This document shows, piece by piece, positions 15,307 to 23,464 of a stretch of DNA of 33,048 nt. The stretch comes from Patescibacteria group bacterium (lineage in GTDB: Bacteria; Patescibacteriota; Gracilibacteria; UBA1369; JAHKBB01): assembly GCA_018826445.1 (NCBI GenBank), contig JAHKBB010000027.1:1-33048 (forward strand). The letters run 5' to 3'. The position numbers and the translations under genes are program-made. Under the pieces are notes generated by a model. That model saw only the letters and a program-made list of their open reading frames with translations. It was not told the origin of the DNA and made no database searches. Each line of letters starts with the position of its first letter. Position 1 is the first letter of the stretch.

Positions 15307-16275
15307 TTATCTTGAATAATACAATTCCGCCAGCGTATCCTCGTACTTGTACGTTGAGGGGAAGTTTATCTGGTTCCAAACGCTTGCCGCGAGCATTTCC
15401 TGCTTTATTTCCTCGAATTTTTTGAAGTATTCTTCGGGCGAGTATTTTTGGTTGAGAATTTCGTATTCGGCGTGATTTTGGGAGACGCATAGCAGGCAGT
15501 GTCTGGAATTCCAAATTTGTTCGCTGTGATATATGTCGCTTGAGAACCAGACTATGCATGAATTTTGGACGTTTTGGATACCGCTGCATCCGATAGAATT
15601 GTAGATAACTTCTGAGGGGTTTGCGGCTATACATTCGATATCAACTCCGTCTTTTACGTTGTTTATATGCCTGAGTGTGTAGATACAGTCTTCGGAATTT
15701 TTTGCGGCTGAGCTGTAGAATACATTTTTGCAATGCCTTAGATCCGGGCCGATGCAATTTTCACAATTTTTTTGAAAAACCGCGCGCTGGGGGTGTTTTT
15801 GCCTAACTTTTATCAATTCTTCCAGCAGTTTTTCTATGGAATATTTGTCTAAAAGTTCTCTTTTCTTCTTTTTGTATTCTTCTTCCGTTAATTTTTCATT
15901 GGCGATGCAATGTGAGGTGTTTTGCATTCCGGTGCAGAGGAAGCAATTTGTGCAATTTGACATGTCCCAGCAAAAATCGCAGTCACTGCACGCTATGAGA
16001 TAGCTTCCGTGCGTGCAGTTGTAGCATTTCTCGCACAAGATACATTCGTACATGAGTTCGCTGTGTTCAATGTCTTCGCAGTCGGTGCAATCTGTGTTTT
16101 TCACACTGTATCCGAGATAGTAGCAATCTTCTGAGTAGTGGATTCCAAAGCAGAAATAGCAGTTTCTGTTAAATGAACAGTAGTTTGTGAAGTCACTGTT
16201 TTCCGAATTTACGCACGTGAGGGCCAGGCGCGGACTTTCCTTTTGAAGTTTTTTATATTCTTCGAGAAACCACAT
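15307..16275 (-). CDS. Cysteine-rich repeat protein, CPR-type
   Basis: The 322-residue protein has 27 cysteines, 18 of them within residues 21-123, mostly as CxxC pairs in semi-regular repeats with aromatics (NCYFCF, DCYYLGY, CEKCYNC, CSDCDFC, CTNCFLC). A charged helical segment (about 128-165) separates a second, sparser cysteine repeat (NCENC, HCKNV, EDCIY, HCLLC). A similar family with an extra N-terminal zinc ribbon is, to my memory, widespread in CPR genomes with no known function; this copy lacks that ribbon. It probably binds several metal ions, likely zinc, in a solenoid-like fold. No signal peptide. A TGA six codons upstream fixes the start near 16275. Confidence 0.72.
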   Translation of the reverse strand: MWFLEEYKKLQKESPRLALTCVNSENSDFTNYCSFNRNCYFCFGIHYSEDCYYLGYSVKNTDCTDCEDIEHSELMYECILCEKCYNCTHGSYLIACSDCDFCWDMSNCTNCFLCTGMQNTSHCIANEKLTEEEYKKKKRELLDKYSIEKLLEELIKVRQKHPQRAVFQKNCENCIGPDLRHCKNVFYSSAAKNSEDCIYTLRHINNVKDGVDIECIAANPSEVIYNSIGCSGIQNVQNSCIVWFSSDIYHSEQIWNSRHCLLCVSQNHAEYEILNQKYSPEEYFKKFEEIKQEMLAASVWNQINFPSTYKYEDTLAELYYSR

Positions 16276-16299
16276 GAGATTTGAGTTTCATAGGCGCAT

Positions 16300-16305
16300 A
16301 TTATA
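16300..16305 (-). promoter_or_regulatory. -10 box for the cysteine-rich/SLH genes
   Basis: The minus strand reads TGTATAAT here, a perfect -10 box with an upstream TG. The -35 region is weak (TTTATT at 17 bases). Transcription from about 16293 would leave about 18 bases before the ATG. It separates these genes from the seven-gene operon that ends at 16340. Confidence 0.5.
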
Positions 16306-16339
16306 CACCTTCGGATTGCTGAAATAAATTGAGGATGAT

Positions 16340-17359
16340 CTATAGATAATATTTTGTGTATCTATTTTTACATGGGGCTCCATGGCAGACCATCATCCAT
16401 TTTTCTTCCGGATTCATAATGGCTGAAGCAATAGTAAAGTTCGAATTCGAGTGTTTGCCCTTGTGCGAGCATATTCCGGATTTGTGATCTTTGAGGATTT
16501 TTTTCAGTATATCAATGTTGATTTTTGGCGTTGCAGAGAGAGTCTTATTGGCGTATTCATACCTTTTTACGGATTCTTTTGGTGTGTTTTCTCTGTTTTG
16601 GTATTTATGTTCCAAGGGATGATTGGTGTGGATAAGCCATTTGTTGCTGTGGAACACTTCGTGATGACACCATAGTGTTTCGATATCCTCTATGGTTTCG
16701 TCTTCTGCCAGTAATGTGTTTGCACAGATGCTGGCCCAAGGATCTTTTATCAATCTTCTTGCCTCCTTGATATCTCTAGCTTCCAGTAATTGCCTGAGAA
16801 GGAAGATTCTTGGTATTCCGAGACGGAAGCGTTTGTAATCCAGCGAATTAACCGTAAAACAAACTCCTCGATTATTGATGCCGCAGGCGGTTCCCGGGAG
16901 GGACCCCATATAGCTAAGCGCCAGAAAAGAATGTGAATTGATATGAGCCTCCACGAGATATGTTCCATTTGTCCAGTATTCTTCCATCCAGTCGTCATTG
17001 TGACCAATAAGAATTTGTCCATCCCCCGTGTGTACGGCAATGCTTGTGCAGTGGGGAATGTAATAATCGAGAATTTCTTCCTCGCAATTCAGCACCAATA
17101 ATTCATCAAAGGAAACTCCCGCTCCCTTACTCATGCATTTCAGTTCCTTTAAGAGATTTGGAAATTCTTTTTTAATGGCTGGAAGGAATTTTTTTGCATC
17201 CTTTATAAGAATGTCGAAATCTTTTGCGCCTCTTTTTTTGTATGCTATTTTGTTCGCTTTAATGCGTGACGCAATTTTTTTTGATAAAGCTTTACCTAAT
17301 TGATACCCAAAATCTTCGTGGTTTTTAGCGTAAACTTTGATAAATGGTATTTTTTTCAT
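16340..17359 (-). CDS. C45-family Ntn hydrolase (penicillin/isopenicillin-N acyltransferase-like)
   Basis: The 339-residue protein resembles acyl-CoA:6-aminopenicillanic-acid acyltransferase-type enzymes. An N-terminal about 103-residue segment ends in IPHCTSIAV. In this family the precursor cleaves itself before that cysteine (C104), which becomes the N-terminal nucleophile. Matching blocks are ILIGHNDDW and SYMGSLPGTACGINNRGVCFTVNSL, then a C-terminal NFTIASAIMNPEEKWM. Relatives hydrolyse or transfer acyl groups on amides and peptides. It is the last gene of the seven-gene unit; its ATG overlaps the stop of the decarboxylase gene as ATGA. In context it may add or remove an acyl or peptide group from the pathway product (inference). 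No signal peptide. Confidence 0.82.
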   Translation of the reverse strand: MKKIPFIKVYAKNHEDFGYQLGKALSKKIASRIKANKIAYKKRGAKDFDILIKDAKKFLPAIKKEFPNLLKELKCMSKGAGVSFDELLVLNCEEEILDYYIPHCTSIAVHTGDGQILIGHNDDWMEEYWTNGTYLVEAHINSHSFLALSYMGSLPGTACGINNRGVCFTVNSLDYKRFRLGIPRIFLLRQLLEARDIKEARRLIKDPWASICANTLLAEDETIEDIETLWCHHEVFHSNKWLIHTNHPLEHKYQNRENTPKESVKRYEYANKTLSATPKINIDILKKILKDHKSGICSHKGKHSNSNFTIASAIMNPEEKWMMVCHGAPCKNRYTKYYL

Positions 17360-18648
17360 GAAAGGTTGTAAACTTTTGGAATATCTTTAATGAATTCTTG
17401 AGCCAGTGTGTACGTATATGCGCCCTGGAACGGAATTAAGAGTATGTCGCCGAGAGCTGCTTTCCCCCCGTAAACGTAGTATCCCCAGATGTCGTCAGGG
17501 GTGCAGAGAGATCCGTATACGACGAATGGTTTTTCGTGTTTCAGGTCAAATTGACTCAGGTTGATCAGCGGGACATAATAGAAGAACTGGTATTTTTCCC
17601 AGCCGACAATATTGGTCCCGCCGTCTGTAATCCCGAAGGTGGTTTTCCCTGTTCCTTTGATGTCTATGATTTTCAGCAGAATATGCATTGAAGTATGGCT
17701 GACGAATCGCCCCGGTTCGGCATAAAGCTGAATTGCCGGCAGTATTGGCAGGACTTCTTTTTTATAAACTTCACAGATTTTTTTCACGACTGTTTCTATC
17801 GGGGTTACTTTCACGGGTATGTAACGCTTTTTGAATTTGTCTTTTACAATTTTGTCCATTAGATTTCCTTCATCGAAAATGTTCATTTCATCTTTTTTGT
17901 TCCACGTGTATTTTCCTTCAAAACTTTCAGGGTAATAGCCGCCTCCCATGTCGATGTATTCGAATTTTTCTCTTTCCTTCGCGCTGAAGTTTGTTTTTAC
18001 ATATCTCGCCACCTCTTTGAGAGTTTTAAGATACGGATCCGGTTTTTTGTTCATACTTATGTGGAAATGTATGCCGCAGAATTTTATTGATTTGTATTTT
18101 TTCGCTTCGTTAAAAAAGTTTTTCAACTGTTCGAGGGGCATCCCGAATTTTGTCCATCCTTTCTGCATTTTCGTGTAAACTCTTGCTCCGCATCTCATTG
18201 TTATGTTTCTTTTTGCCGCCATTTTCGCTAAAAGTTCCAGCTCGCGTTTACTCTCGAGATTTACTGTGATTTTTGAATAATGTTTCAAAATCAACTCAAA
18301 ATCCTTTTCTGTTTTTGCCGGTCCGGTATATATGATTTGTTTCGCTCCGGCTTTTATGGCGAGTTCCAACTCGCGCTTGCTTGAAGCGTCCAGATTTCCT
18401 CCGTTTTTGACGACTGTTTTTAAAAGATCTATGTAATAGTTGCTTTTTATGGCGTAAAAAACATTGACATCCACTTTGTTTTTTTTGAATTCACCGGTGA
18501 ATTTCTTTAGATTCTCCTTAATTTCGTTTCCATCAAAGACAAAGAGAGGAGTTCCTTTCGTTTTTGCGATCTTTTGGAGAACCGGTCTCAGCTTGCTGAT
18601 TTTTTGAAAATATTTTTTGGATCCCGGCAGGTTTTCTTGTTTTTGCAT
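17356..18648 (-). CDS. Fold-type III PLP decarboxylase (Orn/DAP/Arg decarboxylase family)
   Basis: The 430-residue protein has the alanine-racemase-like barrel with the PLP lysine in FYAIKSNY (K68). HFHIS follows at 194-198, the glycine-rich phosphate loop YIDMGGGYYP at 231-240, AEPGRF at 310-315, the C-terminal cysteine of the active site in GSLCTPDD (C382), and GAYTYT at 409-414. Family members decarboxylate meso-DAP, ornithine, arginine, carboxynorspermidine or carrier-bound glutamate. GAYT is more ornithine-decarboxylase-like than DAP-decarboxylase-like, and the substrate is undecided. An ordinary lysine-biosynthesis role is not supported by the neighbours. It starts 7 bp after the ATP-grasp gene and overlaps the C45 gene by 4 bp. 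Confidence 0.85.
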   Translation of the reverse strand: MQKQENLPGSKKYFQKISKLRPVLQKIAKTKGTPLFVFDGNEIKENLKKFTGEFKKNKVDVNVFYAIKSNYYIDLLKTVVKNGGNLDASSKRELELAIKAGAKQIIYTGPAKTEKDFELILKHYSKITVNLESKRELELLAKMAAKRNITMRCGARVYTKMQKGWTKFGMPLEQLKNFFNEAKKYKSIKFCGIHFHISMNKKPDPYLKTLKEVARYVKTNFSAKEREKFEYIDMGGGYYPESFEGKYTWNKKDEMNIFDEGNLMDKIVKDKFKKRYIPVKVTPIETVVKKICEVYKKEVLPILPAIQLYAEPGRFVSHTSMHILLKIIDIKGTGKTTFGITDGGTNIVGWEKYQFFYYVPLINLSQFDLKHEKPFVVYGSLCTPDDIWGYYVYGGKAALGDILLIPFQGAYTYTLAQEFIKDIPKVYNLS

Positions 18649-18655
18649 GTTTACG

Positions 18656-19930
18656 CTATTCTAGCAAAATAATTTCTTTTTTAAAGTGATTATAAATGTA
18701 TTTCCCGTCTTTGTTTAGTTTTCCCGTGCTGATATCAAAAAGGGGCTTGTTGCTGATGATTGTGCATAAAGTGGTGGTGCGACATGAGGATTTTTTACCT
18801 GACAGTTCGTTGAAAAGGAGGAAATTATCGTTTTTCCCGCGCATGTCTCTGATTGAGCGGCTCACGAATTTTATTTTCTTGTTCTTGTATGTATATACTC
18901 CAACTTTTGGAATATTTTTTATATTAACTTTCCCTTTGGCGTCGATGTCCAGGAGACATCCGCGGAATGAGTGTCTTGGCAATTCTCCGTTTTGAATCTC
19001 CGGGTTTTTTTCTCCGTTGAAGGCGTTTATGATGAATGACCATACGTTTTTTGAGCCGCACAGATTTGGTATGGAGAAGAGATGTTGGGTTGCCGATGAC
19101 ATTCTCGGATTGCATTCGATAACATACGGCTTGTTATTGTGCAGAATGAAGTCTATATTTGCCACTCCGATGAATTTTTCTTTGATCAATGTTTTTGTGA
19201 GTTTTTCGAGTACCTTGTTTATTTCCTTTATTGTCTTTGCTGGGAAAGACCCATGTGGAATCCATTGAATTCCGAGGAATACGTGCGGGAACCCGTTTTT
19301 ATACTCGAAACATTGGCGCCGCATGCCGGAGAAAAAATAGTTTTTATCTTTATCCATAAATATGCTTACTCCTATGGACATTCCGTCCAAGTATTCTCTC
19401 AAGATAAGATTCCTCTTTTGAAATTTATATGTCTTAATCGCATCTGTTAATTCACGTCGATTTTGGCAGAATTTTGTGCCAAACATTCCAAAACTGGAGG
19501 CTTCTTGCAATACGCACTGCCGCGATGTTTTTTTATTCAATTTCAGGGTTTTGGGGGAAGGAATTTTGTTTTTTTTGAGGAGTTTGTCGAAGTACAGTTT
19601 ATTTTCTAGTCTTTTTTGCTGTCTCAGCTCTGTTACGAGCGGTTTAATGTTGTTTTTTTTACACCATTTATCTATTTCTTCCGATGTTCTGTGTGGAATG
19701 AAGAGATATTTTATATTATTTTTTTTCAATATTGTTGCAAAAGCCTCTATTTTGATAGCACTTTTTATATCGGCTTTGTTCAATATAATGAGCTGATCTT
19801 TATTGAAGTTGTTTTTTGCAAAAATTTTACAGTTTGTGTCCTTTTGTACTATTACGAATAGGTTCTTTTTGTGTTTCTTTTCTAGGAAAACGGGGTCGAT
19901 GCTGTTTATAAATACTGCGATTTTGTTCAT
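18656..19930 (-). CDS. ATP-grasp ligase (second in the operon)
   Basis: The 424-residue protein has the ATP-grasp layout: an N-terminal Rossmann-like half, then NKLYFDKLLKKNKIPSPKTL (110-129), REYLDGMSIGVSIF (178-191), GVANIDFIL (255-263) and IECNPRMSS (271-279), where E272 and N274 are the expected Mg ligands. Such enzymes join a carboxylate to an amine or thiol via acyl-phosphate. The usual lysine of the first ATP-binding strand (KPxxG) is replaced by Q142 in VLQEASSFGMFG, so nucleotide binding may be altered. The start overlaps the DegT-like gene as ATGA. In context it may attach one amino acid to a peptide or amine intermediate, which is an inference. Confidence 0.8.
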   Translation of the reverse strand: MNKIAVFINSIDPVFLEKKHKKNLFVIVQKDTNCKIFAKNNFNKDQLIILNKADIKSAIKIEAFATILKKNNIKYLFIPHRTSEEIDKWCKKNNIKPLVTELRQQKRLENKLYFDKLLKKNKIPSPKTLKLNKKTSRQCVLQEASSFGMFGTKFCQNRRELTDAIKTYKFQKRNLILREYLDGMSIGVSIFMDKDKNYFFSGMRRQCFEYKNGFPHVFLGIQWIPHGSFPAKTIKEINKVLEKLTKTLIKEKFIGVANIDFILHNNKPYVIECNPRMSSATQHLFSIPNLCGSKNVWSFIINAFNGEKNPEIQNGELPRHSFRGCLLDIDAKGKVNIKNIPKVGVYTYKNKKIKFVSRSIRDMRGKNDNFLLFNELSGKKSSCRTTTLCTIISNKPLFDISTGKLNKDGKYIYNHFKKEIILLE

Positions 19931-21039
19931 TTTAAAAACTTAATTATTGTGTCGGACATAAAATCAACGTCGGTTTTTTTTACGGACCACGACAACGGCA
20001 GTATTACGAGTGACTCAAACAGTTTTTTATTTGCGTGTTCATACGACTCAAAGTCCAGGTCGTTTGGGTCCCACAATTTGTCCGCATATATCCCGTGTAA
20101 ACTTAAATATTCTATGAGTGCGTCTATATGGTTTTTGTTGACTATGACCGGATAGTAGCATAGCTCGGATGATTGTATGAGTTTATCTTCCAACACGGTG
20201 ACGATCGGACTTTTTATTTCTTTAAGTTTCGAATTGTAATATAAAGCGAGTTCTTTTTTGTGCTTTTTTATTTTTTCTGCGTCCAAGAGGTTGTACATGT
20301 GATAGCTGTAGAAGCTTCCGAGCGTCGGCTTCGGCGATTTCGATCCTATAACTTTGTCCAGCCGCAGAAATATTTTTTCGCTCAATACATATAGCTTTGG
20401 CGATCTGAATATCAGCGAAGCAAGTTCCAATAAGTTCCTGGATGTCTGCAGTAGGCCGCATCTTATTTTGTACGAGTTCATTTTCTCCACGGTATTTTTT
20501 TTGTAAGAGAAATTATCCGAGAATATATGCGAACCTAAAAGTGAGCGGTGCTTTCTTACACTGTCCACATAAAGACGATTTTTGGAGGACTGGATTATTT
20601 TTGATTTATCTATGATTCTATGTGCGTAGTCCTCGATGATTATTGTTGATTCGCCGCAAAGTGAATCGAGTTTTTCTTGTTCCGCCTTGTTCAGTGAAAA
20701 TCCCAGAAATGTGTAATTTAATATTACTCTCGGGTTGTGTTTTCTGATCTGTTCGAAGTAGTCATCTTTGTTTAAGGTGAAATCGTCGTTTATCTTGTAA
20801 AATTTCACGTTTAAATACTCCTTTATTATTTTCAAGGTGTCAGGACAATAGAAATTTGGCATTAAAATTGTCTCGTTTTTCTCCGTGAGACTGTGGCTCT
20901 CGAAAATGCATTTCAGGGAGTCCGAAAAGGACATGAAAAAATTTGCCCTTTTGCGTTTAGGATGGGATTTTCCCCCTGCGCGGAAACTTAGAGGTTGTGC
21001 CAAAAGTGGTTTAACAAATGTTATGAGACGTCTATGCAT
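19927..21039 (-). CDS. DegT/DnrJ/EryC1-like PLP-dependent protein
   Basis: The 370-residue protein has the fold-type I aminotransferase layout of the DegT family: NFYCPDTLKIIKEY near 62-75, IIIEDYAHRIID at 133-144 (D137 expected to contact the PLP nitrogen), and DSVRKHRSLLGSHIF at 159-173. K163 is the candidate Schiff-base lysine, matching the SxRK variant of the family. Relatives transaminate keto-sugars, but some act on non-sugar substrates. The surroundings here (ligases, epimerases, decarboxylase) suggest an amino-acid-derived substrate. The N-terminus is Arg/Lys-rich. It starts 5 bp after the epimerase gene and ends overlapping the next ATP-grasp gene. Family is likely; reaction unknown. 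Confidence 0.68.
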   Translation of the reverse strand: MHRRLITFVKPLLAQPLSFRAGGKSHPKRKRANFFMSFSDSLKCIFESHSLTEKNETILMPNFYCPDTLKIIKEYLNVKFYKINDDFTLNKDDYFEQIRKHNPRVILNYTFLGFSLNKAEQEKLDSLCGESTIIIEDYAHRIIDKSKIIQSSKNRLYVDSVRKHRSLLGSHIFSDNFSYKKNTVEKMNSYKIRCGLLQTSRNLLELASLIFRSPKLYVLSEKIFLRLDKVIGSKSPKPTLGSFYSYHMYNLLDAEKIKKHKKELALYYNSKLKEIKSPIVTVLEDKLIQSSELCYYPVIVNKNHIDALIEYLSLHGIYADKLWDPNDLDFESYEHANKKLFESLVILPLSWSVKKTDVDFMSDTIIKFLK

Positions 21040-21044
21040 ATCGG

Positions 21045-22091
21045 CTATTTCAGTTTAAGTTCTTTTTCTATTGTTATATATCCTTTTTCGACTTTTATTC
21101 CTCCCGTTGCCGGGTCATCATGGAAATCCAGATTTCCACTGTCGAGATCCACGTAATCAATCGGCAGTGCAAGGGCTAGGTTTGCCGCTGTTGTAAGCGA
21201 TATATTCGACTCGTACATACATCCGATCACTATTATTTTGTTTAAGCTTTTTGCGAGTTTGTAGATTTTGATAAAGTCCAGAGGGCCGCCGCATTTCGTT
21301 AATTTTATATTCACGCCGCTCACGTAGTTTCCTTTTATCAGTTTGATCGCGTCATTCACTGTCACGATGGATTCGTCGGCTACAACCGGTATGCTTTTTA
21401 GCAGATTTAATTTTTTCAGGCCTTCGAGATCGCCGCTTTTCACGGGTTGTTCTATCAGCGCTATTTTTTCGTTTTTCAACGATTCCAATAAATGCTCCGC
21501 TTCTTTTAACGAATATCCTTGGTTCGCGTCCAAAATCATTTCACAATCATCAGGGAGTATTTTGCTTACTGCGCGAATTCTTTCTATGTCGCCTTCTACA
21601 TCAAGGCCGCATTTCAATTTGATGATTTTGAATCCTTCGAGCAGTCTTTTTTTTACTTCGTCGATTGTGCTGTTTTTATCTTCTATTCCAATTGTGATCA
21701 TTGTACGGCACTTTTCTCTGTGTTTTCCAAACAAATCCCGCATGTGCATTTTGTGGCGCTTACAAAACAAGTTCAGAACTGCTTCTTCCACTGCCGCTCT
21801 GGCTGAAGGAAATGAACGGAATGTTTTTTTAATTTTCTTGTGATATTCGCGCCATTTTTCGATATCGAGATCAAAAAAATCTTTCGTTAATTCTTTCTTC
21901 AGGATTTTATACACGCTCTCTATTGTTTCTCCGGTTACTTCCGTGTCCGGTGACGCGCTTCCCATTCCTTGGAGTCCGTCGTCGTCTGTTATTTTTACGA
22001 GAATAATTTCCGCCGTATCAACGCTTTCATAACTGATGGTGAAGCGTTTGTGGAAATGAAGTGTTTTTTTTGAAATTTCTATGGATTTCAT
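21045..22091 (-). CDS. Enolase-superfamily dipeptide-epimerase-like enzyme
   Basis: The 348-residue protein (ATG at 22091) follows the muconate-lactonizing/L-Ala-D/L-Glu epimerase pattern. The KxK base is K158-L-K160 in IKLKCG; metal ligands are D188 in DANQGY, E214 in EQP and D239 in ADES. The second base K263 is in NIKLTKCGG. The end carries DLDSGNLDFHDDP with the D-x-D typical of dipeptide epimerases. These enzymes invert the alpha carbon of the C-terminal residue of dipeptides. The start is placed at the ATG that overlaps the previous TGA by one base (TGATG), not the ATG 75 bases upstream inside that gene. The exact dipeptide is not predictable. Confidence 0.87.
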   Translation of the reverse strand: MKSIEISKKTLHFHKRFTISYESVDTAEIILVKITDDDGLQGMGSASPDTEVTGETIESVYKILKKELTKDFFDLDIEKWREYHKKIKKTFRSFPSARAAVEEAVLNLFCKRHKMHMRDLFGKHREKCRTMITIGIEDKNSTIDEVKKRLLEGFKIIKLKCGLDVEGDIERIRAVSKILPDDCEMILDANQGYSLKEAEHLLESLKNEKIALIEQPVKSGDLEGLKKLNLLKSIPVVADESIVTVNDAIKLIKGNYVSGVNIKLTKCGGPLDFIKIYKLAKSLNKIIVIGCMYESNISLTTAANLALALPIDYVDLDSGNLDFHDDPATGGIKVEKGYITIEKELKLK

Positions 22092-23464
22092 CAGATATTT
22101 AGGCTTAATTCCTTCTTGTAAATTTTCAGGAGATTTTTCTTGTATTCTTTCGGAATATTTGGACATTCGTTTATGCCGAGGTATTGTTTTGCGTAGGCTT
22201 TTCTGTTTTTCCGAAAGCGGGGGAGGAGTGTTTTTTTGAATTTTTCCATGCTGTAGCCTTTAAATCCGTTCAGAAATGACAAATAGAATGCCAATCCCAA
22301 TTCCTCCTGTGAGCCGTATGCCGGCGCTTTCGGATTATAGTTGAAGAAATGGTCGTATATTTTGCTATGTTTTTTGTCGAATAAGTTTTCGGTAAATCCT
22401 ATCTTTTTCAAATCCAAATTAAAGGCGCAGCACAATGCATAAATATATCCGCATTTCACGCACTTTTGACACCATCGGTTGTTTTTTGCGTTTTTATTGT
22501 CGGCCATGCAGGACATTTGATACTTGCCGTCTTCCGGATATCTCGTGTGAAGAATTTTATTTATTGCTATTTCGTAAAGTGATTCCATGAAACTCACGAC
22601 TTCTATTCTCCTGCCCAATATAAGTGATGCCAAGAGTCCCTGTTGGGGTGTCCAATCCGAGTGCTGGTCGTAGGCGGCTTTATATGACAACATTCCTTCT
22701 TTGTCGAAGAATATGTCGTTGCATGACTGTTCATTGCCGAGGACGATATAACCCGCGTTAAAATATTCGGCAAACGGCAGACTCATAAGCGCGTATTCCG
22801 TTGTTTGAAGTCCCCATCCCAGTTCTGTGTTCAGGCTCCAATACTTTCCGTACCTTAGAATTCCCGGGTCATATTGAACCGTGTAAACTCTCGTTTTCAT
22901 TTCATTTTCGAATTTTTTGATCAGGTTTCTCTTATGGAAATACTCGTATTTATTTGATGGTTCTATAAAATTGACCAGTATGGGTGTTATGCCAATTTCT
23001 TTGCACAAGCTGAAACTGAGCATACTTTCCTTACCAAATGAAAAGGGGACTATCGCTGTCTTTTTTGTTCCCACCTTTGTTTTTCGCTGTGTAGGGATGG
23101 AAATTTTATTTTTTTCGTGGATTGGCCTGGTGTTGAAAAAGTTCTTCACGTAATTGAGGGATGATTTGTTGTCTGTAATTGCGCAAATCGGCATGTCGTA
23201 TATTCCGTTCTTAAACAAAAATGTTTCGGAAATCGGGCGGGCCGTCTTGTAATGAATCTCGTGCAGTCCAAACATTTGTGGAACAAACATGGTTGAGCTG
23301 TATGCGATATTTTCCGCCAAAACCCGCTTGAGTGTTTTGTCGTACTTCTCCCATATCTTTGCCGGGTAAATTATTTTGAAGCAATCGTTGTTCAGCATGA
23401 TGTCGATTCCTTCCTTCGTAATTTTCGCATCAACTTCCAAACTGCTCGGTTTTATCTTACTCAT
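22091..23464 (-). CDS. PP-loop ATPase resembling MurL-type glutamate epimerase
   Basis: The 457-residue protein has an adenylating PP-loop variant, VPFSFGKESMLSFSLCKEIG (139-158). GNEQSCND follows at 243-250, YKAAYDQHSDW at 261-271, and a cysteine cluster (C319, C332, C335, C338 in WCQKCVKC) that could bind zinc. From memory, this combination resembles MurL, which activates UDP-MurNAc-L-Ala-L-Glu with ATP and epimerises the terminal L-Glu to D-Glu; I could not verify the match. PP-loop tRNA-modifying enzymes are an alternative. The start overlaps the preceding gene by 8 bp, and the stop overlaps the dipeptide-epimerase start. The pairing with a second epimerase favours a peptide substrate over tRNA. 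Confidence 0.62.
   Translation of the reverse strand: MSKIKPSSLEVDAKITKEGIDIMLNNDCFKIIYPAKIWEKYDKTLKRVLAENIAYSSTMFVPQMFGLHEIHYKTARPISETFLFKNGIYDMPICAITDNKSSLNYVKNFFNTRPIHEKNKISIPTQRKTKVGTKKTAIVPFSFGKESMLSFSLCKEIGITPILVNFIEPSNKYEYFHKRNLIKKFENEMKTRVYTVQYDPGILRYGKYWSLNTELGWGLQTTEYALMSLPFAEYFNAGYIVLGNEQSCNDIFFDKEGMLSYKAAYDQHSDWTPQQGLLASLILGRRIEVVSFMESLYEIAINKILHTRYPEDGKYQMSCMADNKNAKNNRWCQKCVKCGYIYALCCAFNLDLKKIGFTENLFDKKHSKIYDHFFNYNPKAPAYGSQEELGLAFYLSFLNGFKGYSMEKFKKTLLPRFRKNRKAYAKQYLGINECPNIPKEYKKNLLKIYKKELSLNI

Noticed and set aside
15269-15634. 121-codon minus-strand ORF overlapping the end of the cysteine-rich gene
   Set aside because: It is Arg/Pro-rich and in an alternate frame of a gene with clear cysteine repeats.
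17356-18648. Assigning the decarboxylase as lysA
   Set aside because: The C-terminal GAYT and the operon context do not fit a dedicated DAP decarboxylase, and the substrate cannot be read from the sequence.
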